From: Lumbricus terrestris
Taxonomy: Eukaryota > Annelida > Clitellata > Crassiclitellata > Lumbricidae
Length of the DNA: 64,000 bases
Direction of reading: 5' to 3'
Assembly: GCA_949752735.1 (NCBI GenBank)
Contig: OX457044.1
Location: 13,379,294-13,443,293 of the forward strand
Shown here one piece after another: positions 21,389 to 32,499 of the stretch. The notes beneath the pieces are model-generated. The model ran no database searches and was not told where the DNA came from. It worked only from the letters and a program-made list of their open reading frames with translations. Every line of letters begins with the position of its first letter. Position 1 is the stretch's first letter. A program made the translations under genes and the position numbers.

Positions 21389-21763
21389 TAATCTATTTCA
21401 TCACTAAATGAACCTTTATCCTGCTTCCATTTCCGATTTCTTTTGTTTTATTAATCCAAAAGCACATTTTTTAGAAGGTTTTAGAAGAAAGCGCAATATT
21501 ATCCTGATACAATTTACGGGCACTGTTGTGGTAAGTATTTGATGTTCGCTTCACCGTGTAGGCCTATTACACCGACAGCCACTGTTATTTTGGTTCTCTG
21601 TGTTCCAGCCAGAGACAACTAGTAGCACAATATTATGTAGGCTATCTGCGCTGTCGTAATCGGGTTTCACTTCTTGGTATTATGTGAATGAGTAACATGT
21701 TATTTTGTGATGACTCTCTGCGGTTCTGAATGTGTCTCATTGGCCATACCTGGCATAATAAAA

Positions 21764-21929
21764 GTTGCAATGCTGCTTTCTCATCAAGTTGCAATGCTGC
21801 TTTCTCATCAAGTTGCAATGCTGCTTTCTCATCAAGATGCAATGCTACTTTCTCATCAAGTTGCAATGCTGCTTTCTCATCAAGTTGCAATGCTGCTTTC
21901 TCATCAAGTTGCAATGCTGCTCTCTCATC
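21764..21929. repeat. 24-bp minisatellite, seven units
   Basis: The unit GTTGCAATGCTGCTTTCTCATCAA is repeated about 6.9 times with a few substitutions. Because 24 is divisible by three, several frames stay open across it and give repetitive peptides with no support as genes. Confidence 0.95.
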
Positions 21930-22178
21930 TTAGCAATTCCAGGAGGAAGGCGCATAAATCTTGTGGGGTAAGTCTATGTACTTGTACCTGCTGCGCGATG
22001 GCAAGTTGTTTGCAGTTTCTTCCAATAGCAGATCTGGAGGATTGAGTCTACCAACATGCAATTATATCGCCATATTCTTAGCCATTTTTGTTGTGTCTAT
22101 TACAATAGTTGATATATTTAAGTGTGCCAATGTTTAATATAAATTAGTGTTTATATAATTCTGCTTAGGTTATTTTAA

Positions 22179-23243
22179 CCCTTATAGGTATAGGGTCACG
22201 ATATTTCTCAACTGATTTTGGTCACTGGGAGGTGGCCAAAAAAATACCCCCACTGTGATTCGCATGATTCCTATCATAAACTCCGATTTTCAAGTATCAA
22301 ACTAAAAGAAGTTATTCATAGAAGGTACTGACATTATCGTTTTTATCTATCCATGGAGCACAAGCTATTGCTGACGAAGGTGGCCAATGCGATTATTCTA
22401 TTTCATAATTGATGCTGCCTGTCTAAACGCATTCAACATGTGGAATCTGAAAAAGCCACAATGGAAAAACCCTAAAGGTTCAACACGTCTTGATAAGCGA
22501 CATCTTTTCCTGACAGAAATTGCTGACAAGCTCGTGGAGCCATTGATTACATAGCGTGCCTCCGATCCATCAATTTCACACCAACCATCTGTAGCAAAAG
22601 CCATGTTGGCGATCGGTGTACAACCGGCACCTAGTCGATACACAACAAATCCAGCGAAGAAACGTGGTCGATGCCACTCGTGTCCGCGTAAAGATGACAA
22701 GAAATGTGAACACAAATGCACTAAGTGAGTAAAGTGCAACAGTTTCGTGTGCAGAAAGCATGCAGTCAAAACACTTGCATATTCCTGCTTATCCTGGCCA
22801 CTTTCCCTCTCTGCAGATGCAGAATGACTGTTCAGTTAATGCTGAACCGTACCGTTTGTGTACATTGTAATATCATTGAGTTTATAATGTCGTAATTTAG
22901 CAGAACTTCATTTATTCATTCTAATTTTATGAAACCAGAACGATTTCTATATGTAATGCTCAGATACTGATAAGGAGACAGTGTAGCACTCATGTGTAAA
23001 GCATGCATTATGTTATACTTATAAATTTCTGTGTAAAATAGCCACGACGTGGTGCATTTTTGTACTTTATAGCTGATTTGGGTGCATGAATAACTAATGA
23101 AATTGGATGCATTCTGTGCATATAACATGTTTAGGAAAAGTCATAGAAGCGATTTCTTCAACTATTTTCAGGAAATAAAATTTCCGTGAAAAACTGAGAT
23201 GGGGGTATTTTTTTTACCCCTTCCCCCGGTGACCCTGTAAGGG
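22179..23243 (+). mobile_element. piggyBac element 1 with decayed transposase C-terminus
   Basis: TTAA sites at 22175-22178 and 23244-23247 flank inverted ends CCCTTATAGG and its near-complement CCTGTAAGGG. The plus strand (about 22430-22790) encodes a transposase tail: NMWNLKKPQWKNPKGSTRLD, LTEIADKLVEPLI, then a Cys-rich end RGRCHSCPRKDDKKCEHKC with FVCRKHAVK, as in PGBD4-type proteins. Stops and frame breaks are present and the catalytic core is missing. Confidence 0.8.
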
Positions 23244-23588
23244 TTAAATAGATTTGTGAGTTCAATTGGACACCTAGGGTCTCTCTGGACCGTAGTTGAA
23301 ATCTTTAAATTTTACTTGGGTGAAATTATATACCAGTCTATAAAAGCATGCAGTTATTGACCGACTGACCATTGCATTAAATCTTAGAGTTGTGCCATAT
23401 TGCAAACAAATTCTACACCTATGACAATTCGCCTGGTGTCCGAGAGGACCAGTGTGGATGGCGGTTAAACAAAAATTCAGAGTCAATACTTTCTAAATCT
23501 CCTTACTGAAGGGGAAGAAAATTGGGGGAAAAACTGGTGCTTAATATTTTCTTATCTTTCAATGTGCTTCTGTTAAGACTCAACCAAC

Positions 23589-23720
23589 CTGCAACCAAAT
23601 GTCCATTGACTATCCAATCAATCGATGGATGAGGTGTTCCCAAGCCTTGACAGACAAATTCTGCACTCTCGCCTACAGTGATGTTCTTCGATAATAAACC
23701 AATCACAACTTTGGGTGGCT
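23589..23720 (-). CDS. IgSF membrane protein, exon for first half of Ig domain 3
   Basis: The acceptor is TTGCTTGCATTTTAG and the donor is GTTGCAG|GTTGGT, phase 1 at both ends, 44 codons. It encodes EPPKVVIGLL, the B strand SAEFVCQGLGTPHPSIDWIV with its Cys and Trp, and the sequon NIT. It follows the Ig2 exon (31183-31382) directly in frame and is completed by 19459-19611. Confidence 0.87.
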
Positions 23721-23826
23721 CTAAAATGCAAGCAAATAATGTATTGTTTTGCATGGCGTCTATACATTTATATTAATTTAGACTGCAGAAAAAAGCCATA
23801 AGAATTATTAACAAATCTCCCTTTAA

Positions 23827-25157
23827 CCCTATCGCCCCTGAATTCCCATGGCAATATTACTATAACCCTGAGCTCCCCAGGCAAGTTTAGTACGTTTTTG
23901 ACATTTTACTGGAACTTTAATATCAGGAAAGAGATACTAAAAACTGTTCATGCAAGTAAATAGGGTGTTGTCTGTTCATCTCCAGTATTGTTTCTTTGAG
24001 TGATAGTCCAACCAGCAGTTACCGCCTTCTCGAATACATAGGTACGCGAGACAATCAGAGCAACGGAAAACCGTTTTCGACTTCTTTGATGGCAGTTCCT
24101 GGATTTGCTGCAGCAAATTTGTTGGCCTTTTCACGACAGACTACACTGGTTTGATTGCCTGTGGCATCGGTTGGTCGTTGTGGGTGATAGTTGCCAACAC
24201 TCTGAAGTCGCTTCTCGATGGTTTCAGTGACTGATCGTTGATGGCGAATTGCCGCGGATCTAAAATTGCCGATCAGTGACATACAGAGCTCGTCCATGAA
24301 GTCATAGAATGTTCTCAGACGTTTTCCTGCTAGTTTGTGTGGCCTGAAATTTCTTTCAATTATGTAGGCATTGTAGCAACACCACATAAGACATTTCATG
24401 AACATGCGACGAGGCCAGCGATAATGCTTGCGAGAACGGTAAAGTTTGGTCATCTGGTCATTCTGATCACATCCGCCCATTGACTTTGTGTAATCACTCG
24501 TTATTTGAGGACATGACACTTGAACAGTACTTCCATCCTTGTACTTACGTTTCACTGAACTCATTGCACTGGGATCATGAAATGTGGAAATGAAATATAT
24601 TGGCACCTGATCACACCACACGACAACTGACACTTTGTCGCAGTAAAGGTAATCCTGGTCGCCACGTTTCATGTCTTTCTTTTGCTTGATAAGTTGCTTC
24701 GGAAAGTCTTTGCGGTTGACCTGTACTGTTCCACAAGATTGCACATTTATTGTCAACAGGTATCTTGACAGAGCAGGGGAATTGTAGAAACGATCCATGA
24801 AAATTTGATAGTTCTGTCCTTCGATACACGACACAAGCCTGGCAACAACACTCCCAGTAGCTCCAAGTTGAGGTATGAAAAGGCCATCCGATTTGCCAGT
24901 GTAGACCTCCACATTGTAAATGTATATTGTTTCACGCGGAAAACAATCTCAATGATACCTAACCAAAACAATATTTGTCTATTTATATGCCATAGAGTAT
25001 GTCCTATATGGTAGAGAACCTAAATACGTCTTATAAATCAAAACCGAAACATGTAGCCCTCGGGGAGTCATCAGAGGTGGCGAAACCGATATATTGGTTT
25101 CTCGGGGATAAGTAACGGACGCTCAAACCGATATTTCGTTTTCTCAGGGCGATAGGG
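23827..25157 (-). mobile_element. piggyBac element 2 with transposase C-terminal half
   Basis: TTAA target sites at 23823-23826 and 25158-25161 flank inverted termini CCCTATCGCCC. The minus strand (24912-23988) encodes the distal transposase: MDRFYNSPALSRYLL, GTVQVNRKDFP, FISTFHDPSAMSSVKRKY, SMGGCDQNDQMTKLYR and MFMKCLMWCCYNAYI. After one frameshift near 24060 comes the Cys-rich end FRCSDCLAYLC with CWLDYHS. The N-terminal half and first catalytic residues are gone, so it is non-autonomous. It interrupts a LINE frame exactly at TTAA. Confidence 0.92.
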
Positions 25158-25705
25158 TTAATGCTCACACTATCGTCAGCTGAACTTCCTAAAAATATCT
25201 CAAATTAAATTCATCCAAACTAGTACATGTATGTACAAATATGACAACAACCTTCTTCCACTTGCATTCTCATCCTATTTTAGACCAAACTTATATGTGG
25301 TGGACCAGACCGAAATCAGCATTAAGTCGGAAATTACACAACAGAAATATTTATGGAAATAGTAGACTACGTTTGTGATTTTTTGGTACAGAATTTAATA
25401 TAAAATTATGGGGTTTTTTTAAGACAAGTTTTAAATCTATTTTTATGCTATTGCGTGTTATTTTGTTTGAATTATAGTAAGTTAATTAATTAGTTAATTA
25501 ATTAATGAAATTGGATCACTTTTTACCTTGTATCTTTGGTTAGAATAAAGCTAGAGCAATAATGTTGGTGTCATCTTGATGTATGAGACAAGACTTTTGA
25601 AATGATGTATCAAACTCAATATGTTGCAAAATCACCTTAATGCTGGTTTGTTATGTGGCACCACATATACTAAAGGCATTAGAAATAATAGACTCTACAT
25701 AATAT

Positions 25706-25778
25706 CTTCTTCTTTTCCTTCTGGCTAGGATTAATCCCTTGCTGTGGAGTGGTCATCCACTCGGATCCTTTGTAAATT
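25706..25778 (-). mobile_element. 73-bp LINE 3'-end retrocopy with 15-bp target duplication
   Basis: GACTCTACATAATAT occurs at 25691-25705 and 25779-25793 and flanks 73 bp that break the LINE frame. Removing the insert restores NNRLYIMCLCKN. On the minus strand it ends GAAAAGAAGAAG, a LINE-like 3' tail. Confidence 0.85.
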
Positions 25779-25944
25779 GACTCTACATAATATGTGTCTT
25801 TGTAAAAACACTAGAATGTTTTCTATTAAGTATCAGGGTCCACTCTCATGGAATAATATACCGGAAAGTATTCGTGCATCCAGGAGTCTCGCTCAGTTCA
25901 GAATCCAAATCCGTGCATACACAATAAAATATGTAAAATAAATT

Positions 25945-26766
25945 AGGGCCCCCATAAATTTGCGCCAAAAAATTGAAAAAATTGCGCACCGAAAACGATA
26001 AATTTGCGCGAATTTTGCGCAAGTTAAAAAATCCAAATGTTCCTTATTTTTTCATTGAATCAGTGTACCAAAGTATCTAACAGTGTTTTTGTCATTTAGT
26101 GTAAAGCTTTGGCGTTCTAGAAATTAGACAATCAAGCCAAAAATGCAGTTATAAAGTTCCTATAACCATAAGATTAATGTATTCAGACGATCGCAAATAA
26201 TTTTAATTTTGCAAAATTTATGTCGACCGAAATCTACGCTCATTACAAATGTAGCTTCAAAATAGTATTATATATGCCTATATTATAATGAATCACCAAA
26301 TTACACAACGTGCTGAGTACTAGCCTTCCGTCTTTGTGTGCACGCCTAGATTAAATGCGTTCGTTCTGTCTTAAGCTGAGACAGCACGCGATGCTGCTGT
26401 GTGACCTCTTTGAGAAACTTCGTCTAACATATTTTATTGTGTGGCCGTGAAGTTCTGAAATTTTTTGTACTATAAGTTTGTGCCTTACTACCAAAAAATC
26501 GATCTTTAACTAAAAATTCATCTATAATTTCATCCCATTCGACGGCCGCCATTTTGATTATCGCACATCGGTCGTCGTTGCTATGTTGGACTGTCATGGG
26601 CCGCGGTGATTTTAAGTCAATCAAAGACAAATTTAGATAAATTAGCAAGATTTTGTCAAAATTTGCGCTAAAATCGCGCGGATTGCCAATTTTTGCGCTG
26701 ATGCGCTAAACCTGAAAATTTGCGCAAAATTTGCGCTGCGCAAGATCGCGATTTTCTGGGGGTCCT
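25945..26766. mobile_element. hAT-like element rich in TTTGCGC motifs
   Basis: Termini AGGGCCCCCATAAA and (complement) AGGACCCCCAGAAA are flanked by AATAAATT and AATAAATG, an 8-bp duplication with one mismatch. Both subterminal regions are crowded with TTTGCGC/GCGCAAA words. No transposase is visible. Confidence 0.75.
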
Positions 26767-27085
26767 AATAAATGACCATATTAACCAATGTTTATGTTTT
26801 TCTATTTTGTGTTAAGCAGAGGAAAGGTATCCTGATCCTATTATTTACTTGTTTCCAAAAAAATACTGCCATTTACATCTGCCTTCTGATCTATTATCAT
26901 GATATAGTAATGAGTATTTTTTTGGTAAATGGGCCACTAGCGGGATCACTCCCTTCGGGCACAGGCAGTATTGATTGTACACTAGACTATATCATCACAA
27001 TTGTCAACTACAATTAATCACTGTGTGTACTGTTGTGAATGTAAAATTTTCTAGGGGTTTTTGGGATCAATAAACAAATTAAATT

Positions 27086-27790
27086 GGATTGAATACAGCA
27101 CCTCTCGCAACGCACATCAACCAGAGGTGCTCCCAGTGCACTATCAAAACCAAGAGAGAAAAAGTGGTTTTGAGACAACGAAAAGAGGCACTTGGCCCAC
27201 CAGCTAATAAGAAGGAATGTGTCGAAGGAGGAAGCTGGTTTCACAGTGCATGGCCAATGAGAGTAAAGACTCGCTTTTTTGCCATGGTGGTCCTTGCTCA
27301 CGGGGCGAGGAGATCATGCCAGTCAAAGGAGCAGAATGTTGGGCGAAAAGAAGTGGCCGAGGTCGGCAGACAGATGAGGTCACATAAATACTTGGGAACT
27401 TGGCTAATACAAGACCGGCAAATTAGTGCTAGAATCTTGAGTTGAATCTGAGCAATAAGGGAAAGCCAATGAAGGTGGTCAAACACAAAAGCAGAGATGT
27501 GGGAAGTCAGGTATTTAGAACAGATTGAAGCGGAGAGAGATGAACTTTTGGAAGGCCAACCAATAGAGAGTTACAATAGTCGATTCGAAAACAGATGAAC
27601 TTGGCATGAAGAATTGAAGTAAAGACGGAGGAGGAGACGGAAATCTAAGCCGCCTCAGATGAAAGTAGGAAGATCGAGTGAGATTCGCAATGTGTTCAGA
27701 AAAAGTAAGGGTCCTGTCCATGACTACACCAAGGTTTCGAGCGCTTGAATGGAAACTAAAGGTGGTGTAGCCATTACTAGCCATTTAAGC
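27086..27790 (-). pseudogene. CR1-like LINE, C-terminal part
   Basis: The minus strand encodes TTFSFHSSARNLGVVMDRTL, HIANLTRSSYFHLRRLRF, FDHLHWLSLIAQIQLKIL and VPKYLCDLICLP, with an end containing GCACTGGGAGCACCTCTGG. It belongs with the RT part at 28800-29324. The kilobase between is an insertion. Confidence 0.8.
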
Positions 27791-28799
27791 CTATTTAGCA
27801 GGTATTGGACATTTACTGAATATTTAAATGGCCAGTCTAAAGAGAAAACCAATTCGTTAAATATAAAATATAATTGAATATCATCAAACGAACATTACAA
27901 TAATGCAGTATTCCTAAATACCTATTGGCGTTGATTATTTAATGATTTATCTATTTCTTATCTGCTCTTGCTTGTTGAGATCTCCTCCAGACCAATGTTC
28001 ACCAATTCTGTAAACTGTTATGAAGCTCAGATACTTCTTGACGTGACAACCAAGTGTCTTTGAAGATGATATGGAAAGATAGACAACCGTGAAGAAACTC
28101 GATTCCGGCCGAACCAAGGTTTCCACGTTGAATATGTAATTCACCAACACCAGTCTTCTTACTCGAATAAATGTGATGTGCCCCGATGCAAGCGTGCACA
28201 CCTCAATGTCAAATCAACCATGTGATTTCCACCAACGACTCTCCAATCTTCGCCGAATTCAAACCAACGACCAAACACTTCACACACACGACGAAAGTTC
28301 ACCTCGAGCGACCAGACTTAGCTTCAGATCGCTAATCTGTCTCGCTAACTAATCGTCCGATTAATACACTTCGTCTCAACGCCGAAAGTGCACAACAAAG
28401 TTCATCCCGCTGCTAATATAACTTAGAGATCATTTGCCGCAACAAAATGACTCTTTCTCCATTAGCCTCTCCTGCAGGAATCGAATCCTTTACCGTTGCA
28501 GTTAATGACGTGTAATTATCCGTTAGACCGTTTTACGTGTTTTTATTGGTCCACGCGACGTAGCGATGTTTCTGTTGACGTTAGTTGCTATAGCGATCAA
28601 CCTTTCTTGTCGATGCTGTATTCCTTTAGCACTTCTATATTTTGACTGTTGATCGTCTGATTAAAGATTTATATTTCTAACAACGCCAATTGATTATCTA
28701 TTTAAATCAACACCATTACTACATTGTCTGACTTAACTCCTACCTATAATTAATAATTAATAACTAGACAAATTAGTTTGAGAGATAATAGCAGTTAAT
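27791..28799. mobile_element. Unidentified ~1-kb insertion in a CR1-like LINE, with a tRNA-like patch
   Basis: The block separates FLQRDIPPV from YTTFSFHSSARNLG in the LINE. On the minus strand near 28450-28550 it has GGTCTAACGGATAA and, 36 bases on, GGATTCGATTCC. These are placed like tRNA A and B boxes but without a convincing cloverleaf. No inverted termini or open frames with known domains were found. Confidence 0.4.
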
Positions 28800-29324
28800 A
28801 CGCTACAGGTGGGATATCTCTCTGTAAGAATGGGGTCACATCAAGCTTAAGAAGCTGTTGGCGAGTACCAAACCAGATGAGCTGAGTCTTAATTAGATTT
28901 AGTAAGAGCCGATTGGAGGACATACAATGGTGAAGATCTTCAGAGAAGGCATCAATGCGGGAACAACCTGGGAAGATGGTGGACCATGGACCATCATCAG
29001 CATAGGGGTGACCAGTTGCCAAGTATTAGAGAATATGGATGGAATGTCAGCAGTATACAGAAGATAAAGGAGAGGACCCAGGACTGAGTCCTGAGGAACC
29101 CTATATTTAACCAAGACCCAGGGAGTCCAGGAGTCTCCACAAATTACCATTTGAGTGCGATCAGAAAGGTACGACTTGAGCCAGAAAAGAGGGAAACTTG
29201 TGATGCCACAGGAAGTCTCAAGACATTGGAGTAAAATGTCGTGGTCTATCATGTCAAAAGACAGACTTCGGAGAGGGACAGAGATACAGTAAAAATTGTG
29301 CAATGTCATCAGCAATATCAACAA
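28800..29324 (-). pseudogene. CR1-like LINE, reverse transcriptase palm
   Basis: The minus strand encodes SLSFDMIDHDILLQCLE, SYLSDRTQMVICGDSWTPW, PQDSVLGPLLYLLYTADIP, a frame-shifted catalytic HPYADDGPW and MSSNRLLLNLIKTQLIWFGT. It is the upstream part of 27086-27790. A Helitron bounds it at 29325. Confidence 0.82.
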
Positions 29325-30228
29325 TCTATATAAATAAAGAGAAGATTTTGTCTGTCTGTCTGTTTGTTTGACCAAGATGCATTTCCACAGTTTTGAGCTT
29401 TTCACTCCAAACCTTCACTACTGTGTAGGTCTCGGCATGAGACACCCAAACGAGGGGTTGGCGATTTCGCCCCCCAAAAATTCACTTTTTTTCAGCAATT
29501 CCTCTGAAACTTTGCACCTAGACAGAGGGCCATCGGAGCCAACCGGTGGAGTGGTTGGCGAATCTCTACCACCATGAGGGCCATGGTGGGGGTTGCGAAA
29601 ACCCTAATTTTCGCTATAAATTTCAATTCCCTTGCCATAGTTTCACAGTTAGACAGATTTTTACGTGGGCCGCCTCGCCTCTACTCAGCCCACACCTCGG
29701 CCTACAGGGGCTGGGTGGGGCATGGGTTGGGCATGGGTGGGGCATGGGTGGGGCATGGGTGGGGCATGGGTGGGCATGGGTGGGGCATGGGTGGGGCATG
29801 GGTGGGGCGGGGGGCGAGTGGGCGGTGGAGGAGAAAATTTTCCCGAAAATCGAAATTTCACGGGTGGCGTATCTGTGGAGGTCGGAGTGTAGTGTGGTGG
29901 GATCGAGGGTGGCGGGTGGGGGTGAGGGGTAAAGTTGGGGTGGTGGGCGGGGAGGGTAGGATGGGAGTGTGGTGAGTGGGGGTGGGGTGGAGAGGGGGAG
30001 GGGGTGGGGTTGTGTTTGGGGGAGGGGTGGGGAGGGGTGTGGGGTTATGGGGAGGGGAGTGGGGGGAATTTTTCTGAAAACCCAAATTTCACAGGTGGCG
30101 TACCGGTGGAGGTCGGAGTGTGGTAGGGTGTTGTGGGGTGGGGTGGGATGGGGTAGAGTGTGGTGTGGTTGTGGCCGAGAGTGGGTCGTATCTTAAATTT
30201 CCCGGTCAATGCCAGGTGCCCCAGCTAG
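29325..30228 (+). mobile_element. Non-autonomous Helitron with G-rich core
   Basis: The element starts TCTATATAAATAAAG after an A and ends in a GC-rich imperfect hairpin (CCCGG/CCAGG) followed by CCCCAGCTAG before a T. This matches the A|T target and CTAG-type 3' end of Helitrons. There is no Rep/helicase gene. The interior is extremely G-rich on the plus strand (29700-30190). Confidence 0.78.
29709..29815 (+). repeat. G-rich minisatellite (GGGGCATGGGT units)
   Basis: About nine units of 11-12 bp, GGGGCATGGGTG, carry regular G-tracts that could form G-quadruplexes. The Gly/Trp/His peptides they would encode have no support. Confidence 0.9.
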
Positions 30229-30449
30229 TAATAAATGTAGGTAAGGAATCCAGTTCACAAGACATTGAGTTTGAAGAAACAAGCAGGTGTTTCCCAAAAT
30301 CTGTTGAAGTCCATCAAGAACAGGATCATATTGAATATATTTTAAGTGTTACATAAACTGGATTGGCAATGAAAACTTACAGGGTTATAATGATCTGATT
30401 GTCTACAGTGTCTAAAATAATTATTTACCATAATAAAATTATTACAAGT

Positions 30450-30620
30450 GAAGAAGTTCTGGGAAGTGTGGTTACAGAGGATGCAAGGTGCCACGTGGAA
30501 ATAAAAAGAAGAATAGCTATGGGAAAAGATGCATTCTACAAAAGGGGGAGCTACTCAGGGGCAGTCTAAACATGAAACTGAAGAAGAAAATTACGAGTGC
30601 TGAGCAGAACAAAAATCTAT
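30450..30620 (+). pseudogene. RTE-like LINE fragment (family A)
   Basis: The plus strand encodes GSVVTEDARCHVEIKRRIAM and GKDAFYKRG. It carries the same one-base G-run deletion as the copy at 4205-5275, so both derive from one already frameshifted source or share a tolerated variant. Confidence 0.75.
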
Positions 30621-31182
30621 AAGCCGCAGTGAGAGCCTCCAGACCTCTCAGTGGAACATAAAAATGATGGGATAGTGCAACACTCATCCTTTGGGCATGT
30701 GGATAATGGATATGGGACATTACTTTACTGGACACATATGCAAGTGTATAATTCACAAACTGGTCTGATCAGGCAAAGTTTCTTATTTTCAATTTCACTG
30801 AAAAGAGTTGGGGAAGTCTCCTTGAAACCCAAGGACCAAGGAAGGACTGCAGTGCATAGAAGATTTGAGAAAACAGACCAGAGACACAACCTATGATCCA
30901 TTAGACTTATTTGCATCAGAGGATTTCAGTGGCTGTCCAATGAAGAAATACCATAAGACTCTCTGTGCCGATTCCTCTTGAGAGAATGCCTCAAGCAAAC
31001 AATAGCAGCAATAACTGAACAATTGTGCCAGTACCAGCATTTAGCATAACAATCTAAGCATAACAATATTCTAATCAATACTAAATTTACAATAACAAAA
31101 ACACCTTATATACAGTAAGCTACTTCATAATAACGAACTAATATTGTAAGAGCCATCTTACTAAACAAAAGTGCTTTCATAC
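30621..31182. other. IgSF gene intron, nothing recognised
   Basis: No repeat or coding match was recognised between the LINE A fragment and the Ig2 exon. Confidence 0.5.
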
Positions 31183-31382
31183 CATGAGCAATAAGTTTGA
31201 TTGCAAAGTGATTAGACCCAACACTGTTATTTCCTTGGCATTGATAGCTTCCTTCATCAGCTTTTTTAAAGCGTTCAATTACCAGAGTATAGTCTTTTGA
31301 GATGATTCTTACGCGATCATCTGAATAGCCTGATGTTGGAAGTAAAGCTGTGTCTTTGTACCACAGCAACTGTGGCTTAGGT
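31183..31382 (-). CDS. IgSF membrane protein, exon for main part of Ig domain 2
   Basis: The acceptor is GTTTCATGAATTTCAG (entry phase 2) and the donor is CATG|GTATGA (exit phase 1), 200 nt. It encodes PKPQLLWYKDTALLP with the core Trp, RVRIISKDYTLVIERF and the canonical F strand KKADEGSYQCQGNNSVG. The split codon AG|A with the upstream exon (43905-44019) gives Arg, which supports direct joining. It is a textbook I-set-like domain. Confidence 0.9.
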
Positions 31383-31439
31383 CTGAAATTCATGAAACAG
31401 AAAGTTAGTTTAATTAACTGAACATTTTATAATGCATTT

Positions 31440-32485
31440 TAAGTAAGTAAGTAGCTTTTATTTGCATCTGACAAGCGCACATGCATTACATTACAAAAAA
31501 CTATTACATACATTTAAAAAACTATGATAGATAATATCAGTTTTAAAAGTTACTAAAGTTACTTATGCAGAGGCAAATTATAATTGAAAATGCATCTGTT
31601 GATAAAGCTATTTTGAGACAAATTTGCTTTAACGAGAGGCAGCGGATGTCCTCTCTTGTGGAGTAGATACTTATCCTCGCAAAGAGGTGGCAAGAGCTAA
31701 TGAATGCAATGGCCGGTTAAGAAGTTAGCTATCCAGTTATAGATGTTAGGAGGAATTTTGAGAGCTTTCACTTTCTGGAGGAGAATAATGTGGTTGATGG
31801 AGTCGAACCCCTTAGTTCTTTAGTTCTCTGCCGTCAAGGCAGGTTCATATGTCCAATGACGCCACACATATCTGTTCTGTGCATCCACCTTTAGCCCTTT
31901 GTATCTGAACCCCTTAGAAGGATCAATAAGAAGACAGCGAACGTAGGTGTTATGTTCCAGAAGGTTGGTTATTTTGTGTCGGAGATAGACAAGAGCACAC
32001 GTAGTACTTCCAGTCGGACAAAAAGCGAACTGATCAGATAACATATGCGCAGGAAGCACGAAGCATTGCACAATAATTTTTTCAACTATTCTAGAGAGAA
32101 TCGGAGTGACTGAAATGGGTCCATAAGACCCACAATTGGTGTTACCTTAGGAATTGGGGTAACAATAGCTCGTTTCCACGACAACAGTGGTCTGCGTTGG
32201 CTGAGAGACAGATTTGTTATAAATTATGTGTCACCGTAGATGCAAGCTTGTAAGAGCAGTTAAAAAAGACCCAGTAACGAATATTGTCAATTCCTGGTGG
32301 TGTATCGTTTTGTAGTCAATAGTAGTTTTCCATTCATATTCCTGCAGAACCTTACCAAGACTTGTTGGCAATAGTTAAAAAACTGATCACTAATTCTAGA
32401 AGCACAATAGGTTGAATCGGTGGCAATATTAGCAAAGTGAGAGTTGATAGAATCTGGGTCATGCAGTGTTACAGTGGGAGTAGAT
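31440..32485 (-). pseudogene. CR1-like LINE, degraded reverse transcriptase
   Basis: The minus strand encodes DPDSINSHFANIATDSTY, VLVRFCRNMNGKLL, then QFAFCPTGSTTCALVYLRH and VRCLLIDPSKGF. After the 91-bp insertion near 31816 it continues DSINHIILLQKVKALKIPP. Stops are frequent. Confidence 0.78.
31816..31906 (-). mobile_element. 91-bp retrocopy of the family A LINE 3' end
   Basis: The 11-bp duplication GAACCCCTTAG (31805-31815 and 31907-31917) flanks the insert. On the minus strand the insert carries TGGCGTCATTGGACATATG and ends GAGAACTAAAGAACTAAAG-like, as in the family A ends at 4205 and 46851-46994. It splits the CR1-like frame at KGF|DSINH. Confidence 0.87.
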
Positions 32486-32499
32486 GTTTTACATATATA

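Larger units (their letters stand above)
23765..27085 (+). pseudogene. LINE with decayed ORF2 C-terminus, carrying three insertions
   Basis: The plus strand reads RLQKKAIRIINKSPFN up to the TTAA at 23826. It resumes after piggyBac at 25162 (ELPKNISQIKFIQ, then VVDQTEISIKSEITQQ). It continues over a 73-bp insertion into NTRMFSIKYQGPLSWNNIP and LAQFRIQIRAY at 25800-25935, with a 3' untranslated tail (26767-27085) ending in AATAAACAAATTAAATTGG. It is Jockey/CR1-type by motif order. The insertions are piggyBac (23827-25157), a mini-retrocopy (25706-25778) and a hAT-like element (25945-26766). Confidence 0.7.

Noticed and set aside
22398..22769. Minus-strand 123-codon frame
   Set aside because: It is antisense to a recognisable piggyBac transposase tail on the plus strand.
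28450..28550. tRNA-Arg-like gene on the minus strand
   Set aside because: The T arm cannot form the standard stem and 7-nt loop, and no acceptor stem is evident.
29546..30196. Long Gly/Trp/His-rich open frames
   Set aside because: They are translations of a G-rich minisatellite inside a Helitron and are open in several frames at once.
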